Positions 45,155-57,936 of a DNA stretch of 64,000 nt are shown piece by piece. The first letter of the stretch is position 1; each line of letters starts with the position of its first letter. The DNA comes from Paenibacillus phoenicis (lineage in GTDB: Bacteria > Bacillota > Bacilli > Paenibacillales > Paenibacillaceae): the NCBI RefSeq assembly GCF_034718895.1, contig NZ_JAYERP010000001.1, positions 3,261,501 through 3,325,500 on the forward strand. Direction: 5' to 3'. A program made the position numbers and the translations under genes. The notes beneath the pieces are model-generated. The model was not told the origin of the DNA and searched no databases. It saw only the letters and a program-made list of their open reading frames with translations.

Positions 45155-45596
45155 AGGGGCGGCGCCGGTGCCGGAACCATCTCCTGCCCAGGCGGGAGAT
45201 GGTTCGGCCCGGCCGCGTGCGGACGCTTACGCGCACGCGGGTCTCCGGCGGCACTGCTCGCAGCGGTTGTGCCGCCAAAGGTACCCCGCGGGCACCCTCT
45301 ATCCCAGCCCTCGCATATTCTGCATCTGCCGGCCTCTCGCTTCCCCCACTTCCTTGCTTCGCGACTCCTCCCTGCCCTCGTTCCTGCTTCAATTCAACTG
45401 CTTGTTCCGATTTTGGACGAACCTTCATCATGGATACGGGTGCCGACACTGTGGTTGTTTTCGCTTCGTCATGCCCTAAAGGGCTGATCGCTGCCTTATT
45501 GTCTATCTGAAGGTTGCTGCTTTCTTCTTGATTTTGCTTTACCTCTCGGCGAGGTGCCACATTGATTTTTACTGCCTGAGATCGTTCCTGCATCGA
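45155..45596 (-). other. Candidate out-of-frame N-terminal part of SpoIID
   Basis: From the ATG at 45596, with a GGGGGGGAA ribosome site, a frame reads about 145 residues of polar, charged sequence and ends in a basic patch (RTISRLGRRWFRHRRRPC) next to the point where SpoIID's membrane segment begins in a frame one base further on. Joined, they give a normal cytoplasm-membrane-exterior layout. One inserted base in the GC-rich run near 45155-45231 would explain the break. It could be an assembly error, a real mutation or a separate small gene. Confidence 0.5.
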
Positions 45597-45716
45597 TTGA
45601 TTCCCCCCCGCCCTCATCATGCTGCCGTGCTAGCGAGCTAGTAACCTAGCTTTCTGCCCTTATATCGTTTGCCCGCTATACTTATAGATATGAGTTTTGA
45701 GGAATTGATAGAACAC

Positions 45717-45743
45717 AAAAAAGGACCTGATTTCTCGGATCCT
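45717..45743 (-). terminator. Terminator-like hairpin after the hxlR remnant
   Basis: On the minus strand AGGATCC and GGTCCT pair with one bulged base and are followed by six T. Confidence 0.5.
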
Positions 45744-45773
45744 CTGCAAGTACTTCTATATTTATAGAAAAAG

Positions 45774-46019
45774 TCAACCTTGCCCTTCCATCTTGTTCAG
45801 AAACGGAGCCGTCTTCTTGTAGGTTTCGCCCCATTCCTTCATTTTCTGAATGATGGGAATCAGGGTTCTGCCGAATTCCGTTAAGGTGTACTCCACCTTC
45901 GGAGGCACCTGATGGTACACCTCGCGATGAACGACGCCATCTTCCTCCAGCTCGCGAAGCTACAGCGTCAGCATCCGTTGGGTAATCCCCGGGCAAATCC
46001 GGCGAAACTCGTTAAATCG
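45774..46019 (-). pseudogene. HxlR-family regulator remnant (5' truncated, internal stop)
   Basis: The frame reads [19 protein letters not shown], a TAG stop at 45962-45960, then [40 protein letters not shown] and a normal C-terminus ending at 45774. This is the core winged-helix of HxlR-type repressors, which sense reactive or aromatic compounds. The stop codon replaces a residue usually Gln in this family (one base from CAG). Everything before RFNEF, including the first helices and start codon, is gone; the break is at about 46020, where the dehydrogenase remnant begins on the other strand. Confidence 0.88.
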
Positions 46020-46021
46020 AA

Positions 46022-46653
46022 TGGGTACCAATTTCGCTGGATTTCGCGGAAGCAGCAGCTCTGCCCTTGACCGGGATTACCGCCTGGGAAGCGTTGTTCG
46101 ATCGTTTAGGCTTCTCCAAAGACGCCGACCAGAATGCCGGAAAAACGCTCTTGATCATTGGCGCCGCCGGAGGAGTTGGTTCTATCGCGACGCAACTCGC
46201 CAAGCATGCCGGACTTACGGTGATCGGCACGGCTTCCCGTCCTGAATCGGTGAAATGGGTGAAGGAGCTTGGTGCCGATGAGGTCATCAATCACTTTGAA
46301 CCTTTTGTTCCCCAACTCCAAGCGCTGGGGTATGAACATGTTGACTATATCTTTTGCTTGAATACCGCAGAAAAACACTGGAAGAACATGGGGGCGGCAT
46401 CACCCTGTTGCAGCAGAAAAGCGTCTCCTTCGTGTATGAGCTGATGTTCACCCGCCTGATGTTCCATACAGAGGATATGATTGAGCAGCACCATCTGCTG
46501 AACGCTCTAGCTGATTTGATCGATCAAGGGGTGATCCGCACGACAGCTGCGGAAAAGCTATCCCCCATCAACGCCGCCAATCTCCGCAAAGCCCATGCGC
46601 TCATCGAGACCGGAAGAACGATTGGCAAAGTGGTGCTGGAGCATTTCAGCTAA
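46022..46653 (+). pseudogene. Zinc-binding alcohol dehydrogenase/quinone reductase remnant
   Basis: The only plus-strand gene sequence in the window. Homology-like sequence starts without a start codon at about 46025 ([20 protein letters not shown]), continues through the nucleotide-binding [18 protein letters not shown] and stops being in frame after EKHWKNM near 46392. It then resumes in another frame with [20 protein letters not shown] to the end (LRKAHALIETGRTIGKVVLE). About 150 N-terminal residues and roughly 20 internal ones are missing. It belongs to the zinc-binding alcohol dehydrogenase family often encoded divergently from an HxlR regulator. Confidence 0.88.
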
Positions 46654-46655
46654 AG

Positions 46656-46682
46656 AAAAAACCATGCCGACGGCATGGTTTA
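46656..46682 (-). terminator. Terminator after murA
   Basis: AACCATGCC and GGCATGGTT form a 9-bp stem with a 3-base loop, followed on the minus strand by a run of T. It separates convergent murA and the dehydrogenase remnant and may serve both strands. Confidence 0.85.
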
Positions 46683-46704
46683 TCTTACATCTATGAACTT
46701 CACC

Positions 46705-48051
46705 TTAAGCCCAAGAGGGCTGAATTTTCAATACCGGGATTTCCTCTTTGGCAGCAGCCGATACTTTCTCGGTTTCCGGAGCGGTCTCTTCGACCGAAAT
46801 GCGCCAAATGTCCGCGCCCAGGCCGGACAGCTTCTCGGCCAAATCCACATATCCCCGGTCAATATGATGCGTACCGCTGACTTCTGTCGTCCCGTCCGCT
46901 GCCAGTCCTGCCAAGATCAGTGCCGCTCCGGCACGAAGGTCGGTGGCGCAAACCTTAGCTCCGCTGAGCTTATTGCTCCCGGAGATAATCGCGCTGCGTC
47001 CTTCCACCTTAATGTCGGCATTCATTAAACGGAACTGATCCACGTGCATAAAGCGGTTTTCAAATACCGTCTCGGTAATGACACTAGCCCCTTCGGATAC
47101 GAGCAGCAACGCCATCATTTGCGCTTGCATATCGGTTGGGAAGCCCGGATACGGCAACGTTTTAACATCCACCGCTTTCAGCGGTTTGTCTGCAATCACA
47201 CGTACTCCGTTCTCCTGTACTTCCACGGTAACGCCCATTTCCTCAAGCTTGGAAATGACCGGTCCCAAGTGATCGGCAATCGCACCTTCAACAAAGACGT
47301 TCCCACCGGTAATGGCCGCAGCGACCATAAACGTACCCGCCTCGATCCGGTCCGGGATCACCGTATGCTCGCATCCACGCAACCGTTCGACGCCTTCAAT
47401 CCGAATCATGCCCGTTCCCGCTCCGCGGACAACGGCTCCCATACTGTTCAAGTAGTTCGCCAAATCAACGATTTCCGGCTCTTTGGCCGCATTTTCAATA
47501 ATGGTCGTGCCTTCCGCCAAGGTTGCCGCCATCATAATGTTCTCCGTTGCACCTACGCTGGCAACGTCCAAATAAATCTTGGCTCCGCGGAGGCGGCCGT
47601 TCGTCTTGGCTTCGATAAACCCGTGGCCGAGGGTGATCTCTGCACCCATCGCTTCGAAGCCCTTCAGATGCTGGTCAATCGGTCTGGTCCCGATCGCGCA
47701 GCCACCCGGGAGGGAAATCCGGGTGAATCCCATTCTTGTTAACAACGGACCCATGACAAGAAAAGACGCCCGCATCTTTCGCACCCATTCATAAGGCGCC
47801 TCGCAAGAAGCGATTTGCCGCGCATCAACAGTAATGACCTCTCGGTCATAGGTAACGGCTGCTCCTAGCGACTCTAACACTTTATTAATGGTCATTACAT
47901 CGTCAAGAGGGGGCGCATCGCGAATGACGCTGACTCCTTCTTCACCCAGTAAAGACGCTGCAATGATCGGTAGCACTGAATTTTTAGCACCGCTGACTTT
48001 TACGTTCCCGGCCAAAACATTGCCACCGCGGACGATAAATTTGCTCATCAT
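46705..48051 (-). CDS. murA: UDP-GlcNAc 1-carboxyvinyltransferase (MurA)
   Basis: First committed step of peptidoglycan synthesis: transfer of enolpyruvate from PEP to UDP-GlcNAc. The 448-residue protein starts [22 protein letters not shown] and contains the PEP-binding, fosfomycin-target cysteine in [19 protein letters not shown] near 117-120. Two adjacent ATG codons (48051, 48048) are possible starts. A Pro/Glu-rich 25-residue tail extends past the usual C-terminus. The position between ywzB and spoIID matches B. subtilis murAA. Confidence 0.96.
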   Translation of the reverse strand: MMSKFIVRGGNVLAGNVKVSGAKNSVLPIIAASLLGEEGVSVIRDAPPLDDVMTINKVLESLGAAVTYDREVITVDARQIASCEAPYEWVRKMRASFLVMGPLLTRMGFTRISLPGGCAIGTRPIDQHLKGFEAMGAEITLGHGFIEAKTNGRLRGAKIYLDVASVGATENIMMAATLAEGTTIIENAAKEPEIVDLANYLNSMGAVVRGAGTGMIRIEGVERLRGCEHTVIPDRIEAGTFMVAAAITGGNVFVEGAIADHLGPVISKLEEMGVTVEVQENGVRVIADKPLKAVDVKTLPYPGFPTDMQAQMMALLLVSEGASVITETVFENRFMHVDQFRLMNADIKVEGRSAIISGSNKLSGAKVCATDLRAGAALILAGLAADGTTEVSGTHHIDRGYVDLAEKLSGLGADIWRISVEETAPETEKVSAAAKEEIPVLKIQPSWA

Positions 48052-48336
48052 GGTTCCCTCCGCGCGTTCATTTTCACTTTTTTTCCCGATTTGGAAAAAG
48101 ATTTACCTGGTTCATTCCCTAAATTTCATCATATCACCGGTCATTTAAGGCACACAAGGCTCCAATCTTGTCGAAAAAGCGTGTTTTGGCACAGAAATCG
48201 CTTCTTGCCCCGATTATGGACATGCTCTCGAGTTGTAGTCCTTATTCACCATTGTTGACACAATGAAATGATGTTATTCGACAATTTCCTTCCTGATCTG
48301 TCTGTAGACGAACCCCACAAACACTCAGTTTAATGC

Positions 48337-48588
48337 TCAAAACATATACTTCAGCATTTGGGTATATTGCCAATAATCCATAATAAAAGCAGCTACGAAT
48401 CGGCCTAGTACAATGGCGAGCAGCAGATGCAGCAGCTTGCCTTGCGGGCTCTTGGGGTGGCGAATGAATAGATCCAGCTTCAAATTCTGCAGGGCCAGCC
48501 ACGACAGCACCACGCACGCCAAGGAGACGAGGATCGCTGTCAAGCCGTTTACCCCCACTGAAGACGCTACCTGATCGACGGGATTCAT
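48337..48588 (-). CDS. ywzB: DUF1146-family membrane protein YwzB
   Basis: An 83-residue protein with two membrane segments (about 12-30, LTAILVSLACVVLSWLALQ; about 52-72, LLHLLLAIVLGRFVAAFIMD) around a basic loop (FIRHPKSPQGK), as expected for DUF1146/YwzB. The start at 48588 follows GGAGGA. It lies between the ATP synthase operon and murA, as in B. subtilis. Function unknown. Confidence 0.85.
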   Translation of the reverse strand: MNPVDQVASSVGVNGLTAILVSLACVVLSWLALQNLKLDLFIRHPKSPQGKLLHLLLAIVLGRFVAAFIMDYWQYTQMLKYMF

Positions 48589-48628
48589 AATAAATCCTCC
48601 ATCACGTTTATATTTATGCAGCAAGTAC

Positions 48629-48778
48629 CTAAACGGTTAATTCTTCCCCATTAGACGCTGTCACATTGATCCAAGTTGCGTTAGGTTCGTATTTATATAT
48701 CGGTTTCAATCCTGTAAAAATATAGACCTTATATATCATACTTGGCATCGCCGCAATAATCCAGCTTTTCTTTGTCAT
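48629..48778 (-). CDS. Possible 49-residue protein between atpC and ywzB
   Basis: An ATG at 48778 opens a 49-codon frame with a plausible mixed sequence beginning MTKKSWIIAAMPSMIYKVYI and ending ASNGEELTV. Only a weak ribosome site (GGAAG about 8 bases upstream) is visible, and no family is recognised. It fills most of an otherwise empty gap. Confidence 0.35.
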   Translation of the reverse strand: MTKKSWIIAAMPSMIYKVYIFTGLKPIYKYEPNATWINVTASNGEELTV

Positions 48779-48835
48779 GCAAAGGCTTCCAACGGCATCT
48801 ATTACCAAAATATCATTCTGACGTCATTCTGTAAG

Positions 48836-48864
48836 AAAAAACAGGCACCCCAAAGAGGTGCCCG
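48836..48864 (-). terminator. Terminator after the ATP synthase operon
   Basis: On the minus strand CGGGCACC and GGTGCCTG pair around a short loop and are followed by six T. Confidence 0.88.
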
Positions 48865-48876
48865 TTATTTTGCAGT

Positions 48877-49293
48877 CTATTGCTGTTTGCGGTTGGTAAC
48901 AACGTTAATCCGGGTGACCGCCCGCTGCAACGCGAGCTCTGCACGGCGATGATCGATACGATCCTGGTTGCTGCGATTCGCCAAACGGCGTTCCGCACGC
49001 TCACGTGCCGCGATGGCCCGCTCCAGATCGATCTCCTCCGGCAGCTCTGCGCTCTCGGCAAGTACGATCACCTTATCGCCCTGTACTTCGATAAATCCAC
49101 CGTGTACGGCGATGTACGTCTCTTCCTTGCCGATTTTCGCAACCACCGGGGCAACTTGCAGCGGGGTCACGAGCGGGATATGGCCCTTCAAAACGCCAAA
49201 TTCCCCTTCAACGCCGCGGACCGTCAAGCTGTCAACCTCTTTCGAGAACACCACATGCTCCGGCGTAACGATTTCCAATAAAAAGGTGCTCAA
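48877..49293 (-). CDS. atpC: ATP synthase epsilon subunit
   Basis: F1 central-stalk subunit, 138 residues, which couples and can inhibit ATP hydrolysis. Begins STFLLEIVTPEHVVFSKEVD with the N-terminal beta-barrel (VRGVEGEFGVLKGHIPLVTP) and ends with the C-terminal helical hairpin (DLERAIAARERAERRLANR). Last gene of the atp operon, 60 bp after atpD and followed by a good terminator. Confidence 0.96.
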   Translation of the reverse strand: MSTFLLEIVTPEHVVFSKEVDSLTVRGVEGEFGVLKGHIPLVTPLQVAPVVAKIGKEETYIAVHGGFIEVQGDKVIVLAESAELPEEIDLERAIAARERAERRLANRSNQDRIDHRRAELALQRAVTRINVVTNRKQQ

Positions 49294-49353
49294 GTGTTAT
49301 CCCTCCTGTTCGTGGGACAGTTCATTTCTGAAGCATCCGGATTCGGCTTCGAA

Positions 49354-51641
<2,288 letters not shown>

Positions 51642-51657
51642 GATTTCACCACCTTAA

Positions 51658-51769
51658 AGTTTTGGCGAAGCCAAAACTAACTTCGTAAGCATGAGCCTAA
51701 CTTTGGCCTGACCAAAGTATTTTTTACACATAGGCGTAAACCGGCATTGCGCTTAGCCAAGGCCGGTTT
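51658..51769. other. Three consecutive stem-loops between atpA and atpG
   Basis: Stem 1: AGTTTTGGC / GCCAAAACT with 3-base loop (51658-51678). Stem 2: ACTTTGG / CCAAAGT (51700-51718), followed on the plus strand by ATTTTTT. Stem 3: AAACCGGC / GCCGGTTT (51738-51769). In the minus-strand mRNA they lie in the order 3, 2, 1 before the atpG ribosome site. Confidence 0.7.
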
Positions 51770-51784
51770 GCCGCAAGAACATTC

Positions 51785-53314
<1,530 letters not shown>

Positions 53315-53860
53315 CTACAGTGCTTGTCTTCGAAAAGACTTTTCAAGCCGTTCCAATTTCCCGGCCAAGCTTCCATCGTACAACGTGTCGCCAATTCGTA
53401 CTTTCATTCCGCCAAGCAACGATTTGTCGATCACGTTCTCGACGCGAATCTTCTTATTTAAGAGGGCGCCGAACTCCGCAGCAACCTGCTGCTTCTCCTC
53501 TTCGCTAAGCGGGTAAGTCGTTGTCACCAACGCATTGGCAAGTCCAAGCGCTTCGCTGGAAATGCTCACGTAAGCGTCTACCAGCTCCGGCAAGAGTCCG
53601 ATTCTTCCGCGTTCTACCAGAAGCTTCACCGTCGAAACTACAGGTTTGGACAGTTTGCCTTCAATCGCATTGGAGATGGCTTCCCATTTCGCCGATTCCG
53701 TAATCTTCGGTGAGGCAAGAAAATGCTCAATATCCCCTGCCTGGAAAGCTGCCGCCAGTGCTTTCAACTCTTCTTCAACTTCCAGCGTCCGGCTTTCCGC
53801 CGCAGCGATCTCATACAATGCTTTGGCATACCGTTTTGCAGCTACGGTCTCGCGGCTCAT
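53315..53860 (-). CDS. atpH: ATP synthase delta subunit
   Basis: Peripheral stalk subunit joining F1 and subunit b, 181 residues. Begins SRETVAAKRYAKALYEIAAA and ends with the family's VRIGDTLYDGSLAGKLERL. It overlaps atpF by 4 bp (ATGA), so translation is coupled. Confidence 0.95.
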   Translation of the reverse strand: MSRETVAAKRYAKALYEIAAAESRTLEVEEELKALAAAFQAGDIEHFLASPKITESAKWEAISNAIEGKLSKPVVSTVKLLVERGRIGLLPELVDAYVSISSEALGLANALVTTTYPLSEEEKQQVAAEFGALLNKKIRVENVIDKSLLGGMKVRIGDTLYDGSLAGKLERLEKSFRRQAL

Positions 53861-54351
53861 GAGCGGCCACCGACCTCTTTAAGGTACTTGTCAACCAGTT
53901 CGCCTTGAACGCTGTCTTCGCTGACTTCTTTCTCGATCAGCTTGGATGCGATCTTCACCGACACAGCGCCCACTTCGCTGCGAAGTTGTTCCACCGCGCG
54001 GTTCTTCTCGTTCTGAATGTCGCGTACCGCTTCTTCCTTCAAGCGGGCCGCCTCGTTCTTGGCTTCCTCCAGCATTTGAGCGGCTTGCTTGCTGCTCGTC
54101 TGCTTGGATTGTTCAATAATTTCATACGCCTCTTTGCGTGCTTGCTGAAGGGCAGCTTTTTGCTCCTCCACATAAGCATTTGCCTGTTCACGTGTTTGCG
54201 CCGCTTCACTCAGCTGTTGCTGAACGAGTTCACGACGCTTCTCCATCACGGAAAACAGCGGACCAAATGCGTATTTGTTCAACAAGAAGTATAAAATCCC
54301 GATCGCAATCAATGCGAGGACGGTGTTTTCCCATACGAATTCCAAACTCAA
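53857..54351 (-). CDS. atpF: ATP synthase b subunit
   Basis: Peripheral stalk subunit, 164 residues: one N-terminal membrane segment (about 8-24, VLALIAIGILYFLLNKY) and a long charged coiled coil (RELVQQQLSEAAQTREQANA onward). Position between atpE and atpH and the 4-bp overlap with atpH are standard. Confidence 0.96.
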   Translation of the reverse strand: MSLEFVWENTVLALIAIGILYFLLNKYAFGPLFSVMEKRRELVQQQLSEAAQTREQANAYVEEQKAALQQARKEAYEIIEQSKQTSSKQAAQMLEEAKNEAARLKEEAVRDIQNEKNRAVEQLRSEVGAVSVKIASKLIEKEVSEDSVQGELVDKYLKEVGGRS

Positions 54352-54460
54352 GTCACTCCTTTCCGAAGCCTATCCGCATATCGCGTATCGCCCGCCCTGG
54401 GCTAAAAAGAAGGCGAGGACGTCTGTGGCCTTCCCCGCCATTTCTTTTCTAAAAATCTTA

Positions 54461-54709
<249 letters not shown>

Positions 54710-54800
54710 TCAATTTTTATAGTTCAGTCAGGTTGAAGTCGTTCTCCAATCCGTAACTTGAAACTTAGACTAGCTTATGCGGGCTTCCAACACTGCCCGG

Positions 54801-55619
54801 TTAATGCTCTTCGTGACTTTCCAGGTTTTGCGAGATATAAACCATCATCAAGATGACAAAGACGAAAGCCTGGATAGCACCTACGAAAATACTGAATCCA
54901 TCCCATACCATCAAGAGCGGAACGGAGAAGATCGCACCAACCACGCTTGCTTTGGCCAACGTCATAATGGTGGAGATCAGTACCTCGCCTGCGAAGATAT
55001 TCGCGTAAAGACGAACGCCATGCGTTACCAGCTTCGAGAGCTGCTCAATCAAGTTAATTGGTAGAAACAAAGGATAGGGCTGAACGTAATGCTTAAAATA
55101 ATTTCTCGTGTTTCTCACCATCCCCAAACCGTGGGACAATGTGAAGACGAGCAAGGCCAGACCCATCGTTACGCTGAGATCAGCTGTCGGCGATTTCCAC
55201 CATGCCACCTCGGCGTGAGCTTCCTCACCCGGATGCTTCTCGTGCTCTTCCGCGAGCACCTTCGTAACCGAAGTGATTTCCTGACCGAAAATTTTCGCTT
55301 TCGCCGGATCATCATACTCCGTTACGACCCCAAACAGAAGCCCTAGCATGTTGGCGACAAAGATAAACATAATCATCGTCATGGCCAGGGAGAGAAAAGG
55401 TCTTCCCTTCTTCAGATCCATGGTGCTGGAGATCAAGTTCTGAACAAACTCAGCTGCCCACTCCATGAAATTCTGAAGCTTGCCGGGATTCTCTACGGAT
55501 AGATTCCGAGTCGCTAGACGCGCGATGACGAACACGATGGTGCAGGTCACCACCAGCATCAAGATGATGGACAAGTCCAAATGCAGACCGCCCAACTCTA
55601 TGACCGGAGCTTCATGCAT
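54801..55619 (-). CDS. atpB: ATP synthase a subunit
   Basis: Membrane stator subunit with the proton half-channels, 272 residues, about five to six membrane segments. The essential Arg lies in LVTHGVRLYANIFAGEVLI near 200, and the C-terminal segment is FVGAIQAFVFVILMMVYISQ. A hydrophilic insert (about 115-140, DDPAKAKIFGQEITSV ... EEHEKHPGEEA) is longer than in B. subtilis. Confidence 0.95.
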   Translation of the reverse strand: MHEAPVIELGGLHLDLSIILMLVVTCTIVFVIARLATRNLSVENPGKLQNFMEWAAEFVQNLISSTMDLKKGRPFLSLAMTMIMFIFVANMLGLLFGVVTEYDDPAKAKIFGQEITSVTKVLAEEHEKHPGEEAHAEVAWWKSPTADLSVTMGLALLVFTLSHGLGMVRNTRNYFKHYVQPYPLFLPINLIEQLSKLVTHGVRLYANIFAGEVLISTIMTLAKASVVGAIFSVPLLMVWDGFSIFVGAIQAFVFVILMMVYISQNLESHEEH

Positions 55620-55659
55620 GTTTTCTCACCCCCATTCCAAGTTGAAATGCTATCAAGCT

Positions 55660-56037
55660 TTAAGGCTTACGAGAAAAACGAATACCTATAAAAAGAAGAA
55701 AAAATTGCGCAAAAACCAGACTGCCGGCAACCGCATACACGTTTAGATGCTGCGGATATTTCATCGCGGCAAATACCGCTAGAACCGCCAGTGCTGCACG
55801 GGTCAGAAATCCCATGTTCAACCGCTTCGAACCGCCGTTAACCGCGGCATCCAGTACCTGCCGGACCTTGCGGCCTAAGTAAACCGCGTTAATCCAGCTT
55901 ACTGCTGAGCCGAGCGCTATGCTAAGCATGATGCTTTGATACTCCGGCAATAAAGCGCCTCCCAGAAAACACAGGGCCAAGAAACCTAGGGTTCCGGCTG
56001 TCAGAGCGCGGTTGTATTTCGAGAGCTCATCCATCAT
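55660..56037 (-). CDS. atpI: ATP synthase subunit I (AtpI)
   Basis: A four-helix membrane protein of about 125 residues thought to help assemble the c-ring. Segments include ALTAGTLGFLALCFLGGALL and FLTRAALAVLAVFAAMKY, ending FLLFIGIRFSRKP. The ATG pair (56037/56034) just after GGAGGA is taken as start. It overlaps the 3' end of the atpZ-like gene by about 10 bp. Confidence 0.88.
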   Translation of the reverse strand: MMDELSKYNRALTAGTLGFLALCFLGGALLPEYQSIMLSIALGSAVSWINAVYLGRKVRQVLDAAVNGGSKRLNMGFLTRAALAVLAVFAAMKYPQHLNVYAVAGSLVFAQFFLLFIGIRFSRKP

Positions 56038-56272
56038 TTCCTCCCACAACCGACTTAATCAGAGCGACAATGCCGATAATTCCCGCTGCAATGCCGATCA
56101 GAACCCCAAGGCCGATGCCCAGTCCATTCTTGAACCACAGCTTATCCAACCAGGCGCCAAGGAAGTAACCTCCCACAGCGCACACGGCAAAGTTCGTTCC
56201 TAAAGCGGTTACCACAGCGACAGCCTTCCATACGCTGTTGTTGTTTTTATCAGGTTTAATCGGGTCTTTCAT
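56027..56272 (-). CDS. atpZ: AtpZ/AtpQ-like small membrane protein
   Basis: An 81-residue protein with two membrane segments (about 15-38 and 50-75) matching the AtpZ/PF09527 family found as the first gene of atp operons, linked to cation (Mg/Ca) handling or assembly of the synthase. It begins MKDPIKPDKNNNSVWKAVAV and contains GGYFLGAWLDKLWFKNGLGI. It is first in the operon, behind a good sigma-A promoter. Confidence 0.85.
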   Translation of the reverse strand: MKDPIKPDKNNNSVWKAVAVVTALGTNFAVCAVGGYFLGAWLDKLWFKNGLGIGLGVLIGIAAGIIGIVALIKSVVGGNDG

Positions 56273-56299
56273 CTCAAATCACCCTAATAATCCCAATTT

Positions 56300-56329
56300 A
56301 TTTTACTAATTGTGAAGAGTTATTGTCAA
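56300..56329 (-). promoter_or_regulatory. Sigma-A promoter of the ATP synthase operon
   Basis: On the minus strand a perfect TTGACA (56329-56324), 18 bases, then TAAAAT (56305-56300). The predicted start lies about 20 bases before the atpZ start codon. Confidence 0.75.
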
Positions 56330-56454
56330 TTGAGGTTTTTTAGTGATTTAAAGCCATGAAATGCTAAATTTGCCCTTGCAATCCTGAATAAAACGCATAC
56401 AGCGTACAGTAATACTGTATACTTTTTTGGGCTCGCGATCAAAACAAATTTTCG

Positions 56455-57609
56455 CTAGTTTGTGAACTTTCTGTGAAATTCCTCCGGACGATCCTTCAAA
56501 AATCCAAAATGGTGACAAATCGCATTGACAATTCTTTGAGATGCTTGTCCATCACCATACGGATTCGCTGCCCGGCTCATTGATTCGTATAGCTTCTGAT
56601 CGCTAAGCAACGCCTTTGTCCGTTCATAAACCATCTCCTCATTTGTGCCGACCAACTCCAGCGTCCCCGCTTCGATCCCTTCGGGACGCTCCGTCGTATC
56701 GCGAAGCACCAGCACCGGAACACCAAAGGAAGGTGCTTCTTCCTGCAAACCGCCCGAATCCGTAAGTATCAAATGCGTATGAGGGTAGAAGTTGTGCAAA
56801 TCCACCACATCTAATGGATCAATAAGTTTAATACGGGGATGATCGCCCAACGTTGCATAGGCCGGTTCCCTTACCGCAGGGCTGGGGTGAACCGGATACA
56901 CGATGGCTACATCCTCAAACTCATCGGCAATTCTTCTTACGGCGCGGAAAATATTCAGATGCGGTTCGCCTTGCGACTCGCGGCGGTGCGCCGTCATGAG
57001 AATAAGCCGCTTTCCAGCGGCCCAGTCCAGCACAGAATTTGTGTAATTCGGCTGTACTGTATATTGAAACACATCCGTCACCGTGTTGCCTGTGACATAT
57101 ATAGCTGACTCCGGTTTATTTTCCTTACGTAAATTTCCAGCCGACCATTCCGTCGGAGCAAAATGAAGATCGGCCAAAACGCCGGTCAGCTGACGATTCA
57201 TCTCTTCCGGATAAGGGGAAAGCTTGTTCCACGTCCGCAACCCGGCCTCGACATGCCCCACCTTAATTTGCTGCAGGAAAGCGGCGTAACTTGCCAAGAA
57301 AGTCGTTAAAGTATCGCCGTGTACAAGCACAATGTCGGGTTTGGCTTCCTTAAGGACGCCTTCCAATCCTTGCAATACACGAATCGTAATTTCGTTTAGC
57401 GTCTGGTTTGGCTTCATGACGTCCAGATCGTAATCCGGAACGATCTTAAAGACGTCCAGCACCTGATCAAGCATTTCGCGGTGCTGCGCCGTCACACACA
57501 CCACCGATTCGATTTGTTCGGGATGCTTCTGCAATTCCAGAATCAGCGGCGCCATCTTAATCGCTTCGGGTCTGACGCCGAAGATCGTCATTACTTTAAT
57601 CTTGCCCAC
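56455..57609 (-). CDS. wecB: UDP-N-acetylglucosamine 2-epimerase (non-hydrolysing)
   Basis: Converts UDP-GlcNAc to UDP-ManNAc for cell-wall polymer linkage units; B. subtilis MnaA. The protein (384 residues) begins VGKIKVMTIFGVRPEAIKMA and contains VHGDTLTTFLASYA, HVEAGLRTWNK near 95, and ILTDSGGLQEEAPSFGVPVL near 290, all characteristic. The start is a GTG at 57609 with AAGGAA upstream; a longer frame adds 36 residues unlike the family. Its product would feed TagA encoded at 32.6 kb. Confidence 0.95.
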   Translation of the reverse strand: MGKIKVMTIFGVRPEAIKMAPLILELQKHPEQIESVVCVTAQHREMLDQVLDVFKIVPDYDLDVMKPNQTLNEITIRVLQGLEGVLKEAKPDIVLVHGDTLTTFLASYAAFLQQIKVGHVEAGLRTWNKLSPYPEEMNRQLTGVLADLHFAPTEWSAGNLRKENKPESAIYVTGNTVTDVFQYTVQPNYTNSVLDWAAGKRLILMTAHRRESQGEPHLNIFRAVRRIADEFEDVAIVYPVHPSPAVREPAYATLGDHPRIKLIDPLDVVDLHNFYPHTHLILTDSGGLQEEAPSFGVPVLVLRDTTERPEGIEAGTLELVGTNEEMVYERTKALLSDQKLYESMSRAANPYGDGQASQRIVNAICHHFGFLKDRPEEFHRKFTN

Positions 57610-57673
57610 CCTACTCAATTCCTTCCATATAGAGGTAATCAAAATAAGTTGTTGTCGTCTGCCTGTCTCGCAG

Positions 57674-57867
57674 CAACTAACTGTAAAAGCTACCGTTAAT
57701 TTTGGGATATCCGGCATAAGTGCCTCGATTAGCTGTAAAAGCTACCGTTAATTTCGGCGCAATCCCGCATTTTCGCTGAGATCGGCCAAATTAGAGGTAG
57801 GATTTACTGTTATTTCTCTTCATTGCGCAAATAATAGAAAATTAACGGTACAATTTGCCGTTAAACC
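57674..57867. repeat. Mirrored four-unit intergenic element, 28-bp class, copy C
   Basis: Units at 57674-57701 and 57726-57753 (reverse) and 57789-57816 and 57840-57867 (forward), starts 52, 63 and 51 bp apart. In the forward sense units begin AATTAACGGTA (one reads AATTAGAGGTA). The remainder of the 57610-57936 gap shows no gene. Confidence 0.75.
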
Positions 57868-57936
57868 GGCCCTATGCCCTACGCCTTCGCCCCAACCATC
57901 TCCTAAGACGTTGGAGTTCCTATTCAGACGTTTGAC

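Noticed and set aside
44991-45620. Independent 209-residue gene upstream of spoIID
   Set aside because: Its last 55 codons overlap the SpoIID frame and read as Arg/Ala-rich out-of-frame sequence. The first part is more likely the displaced N-terminus of SpoIID.
48052-48336. ywmB-like gene between murA and ywzB
   Set aside because: B. subtilis has ywmB here, but no frame with a signal peptide or matching size exists. A 91-codon frame at 48242-48517 overlaps ywzB out of frame.
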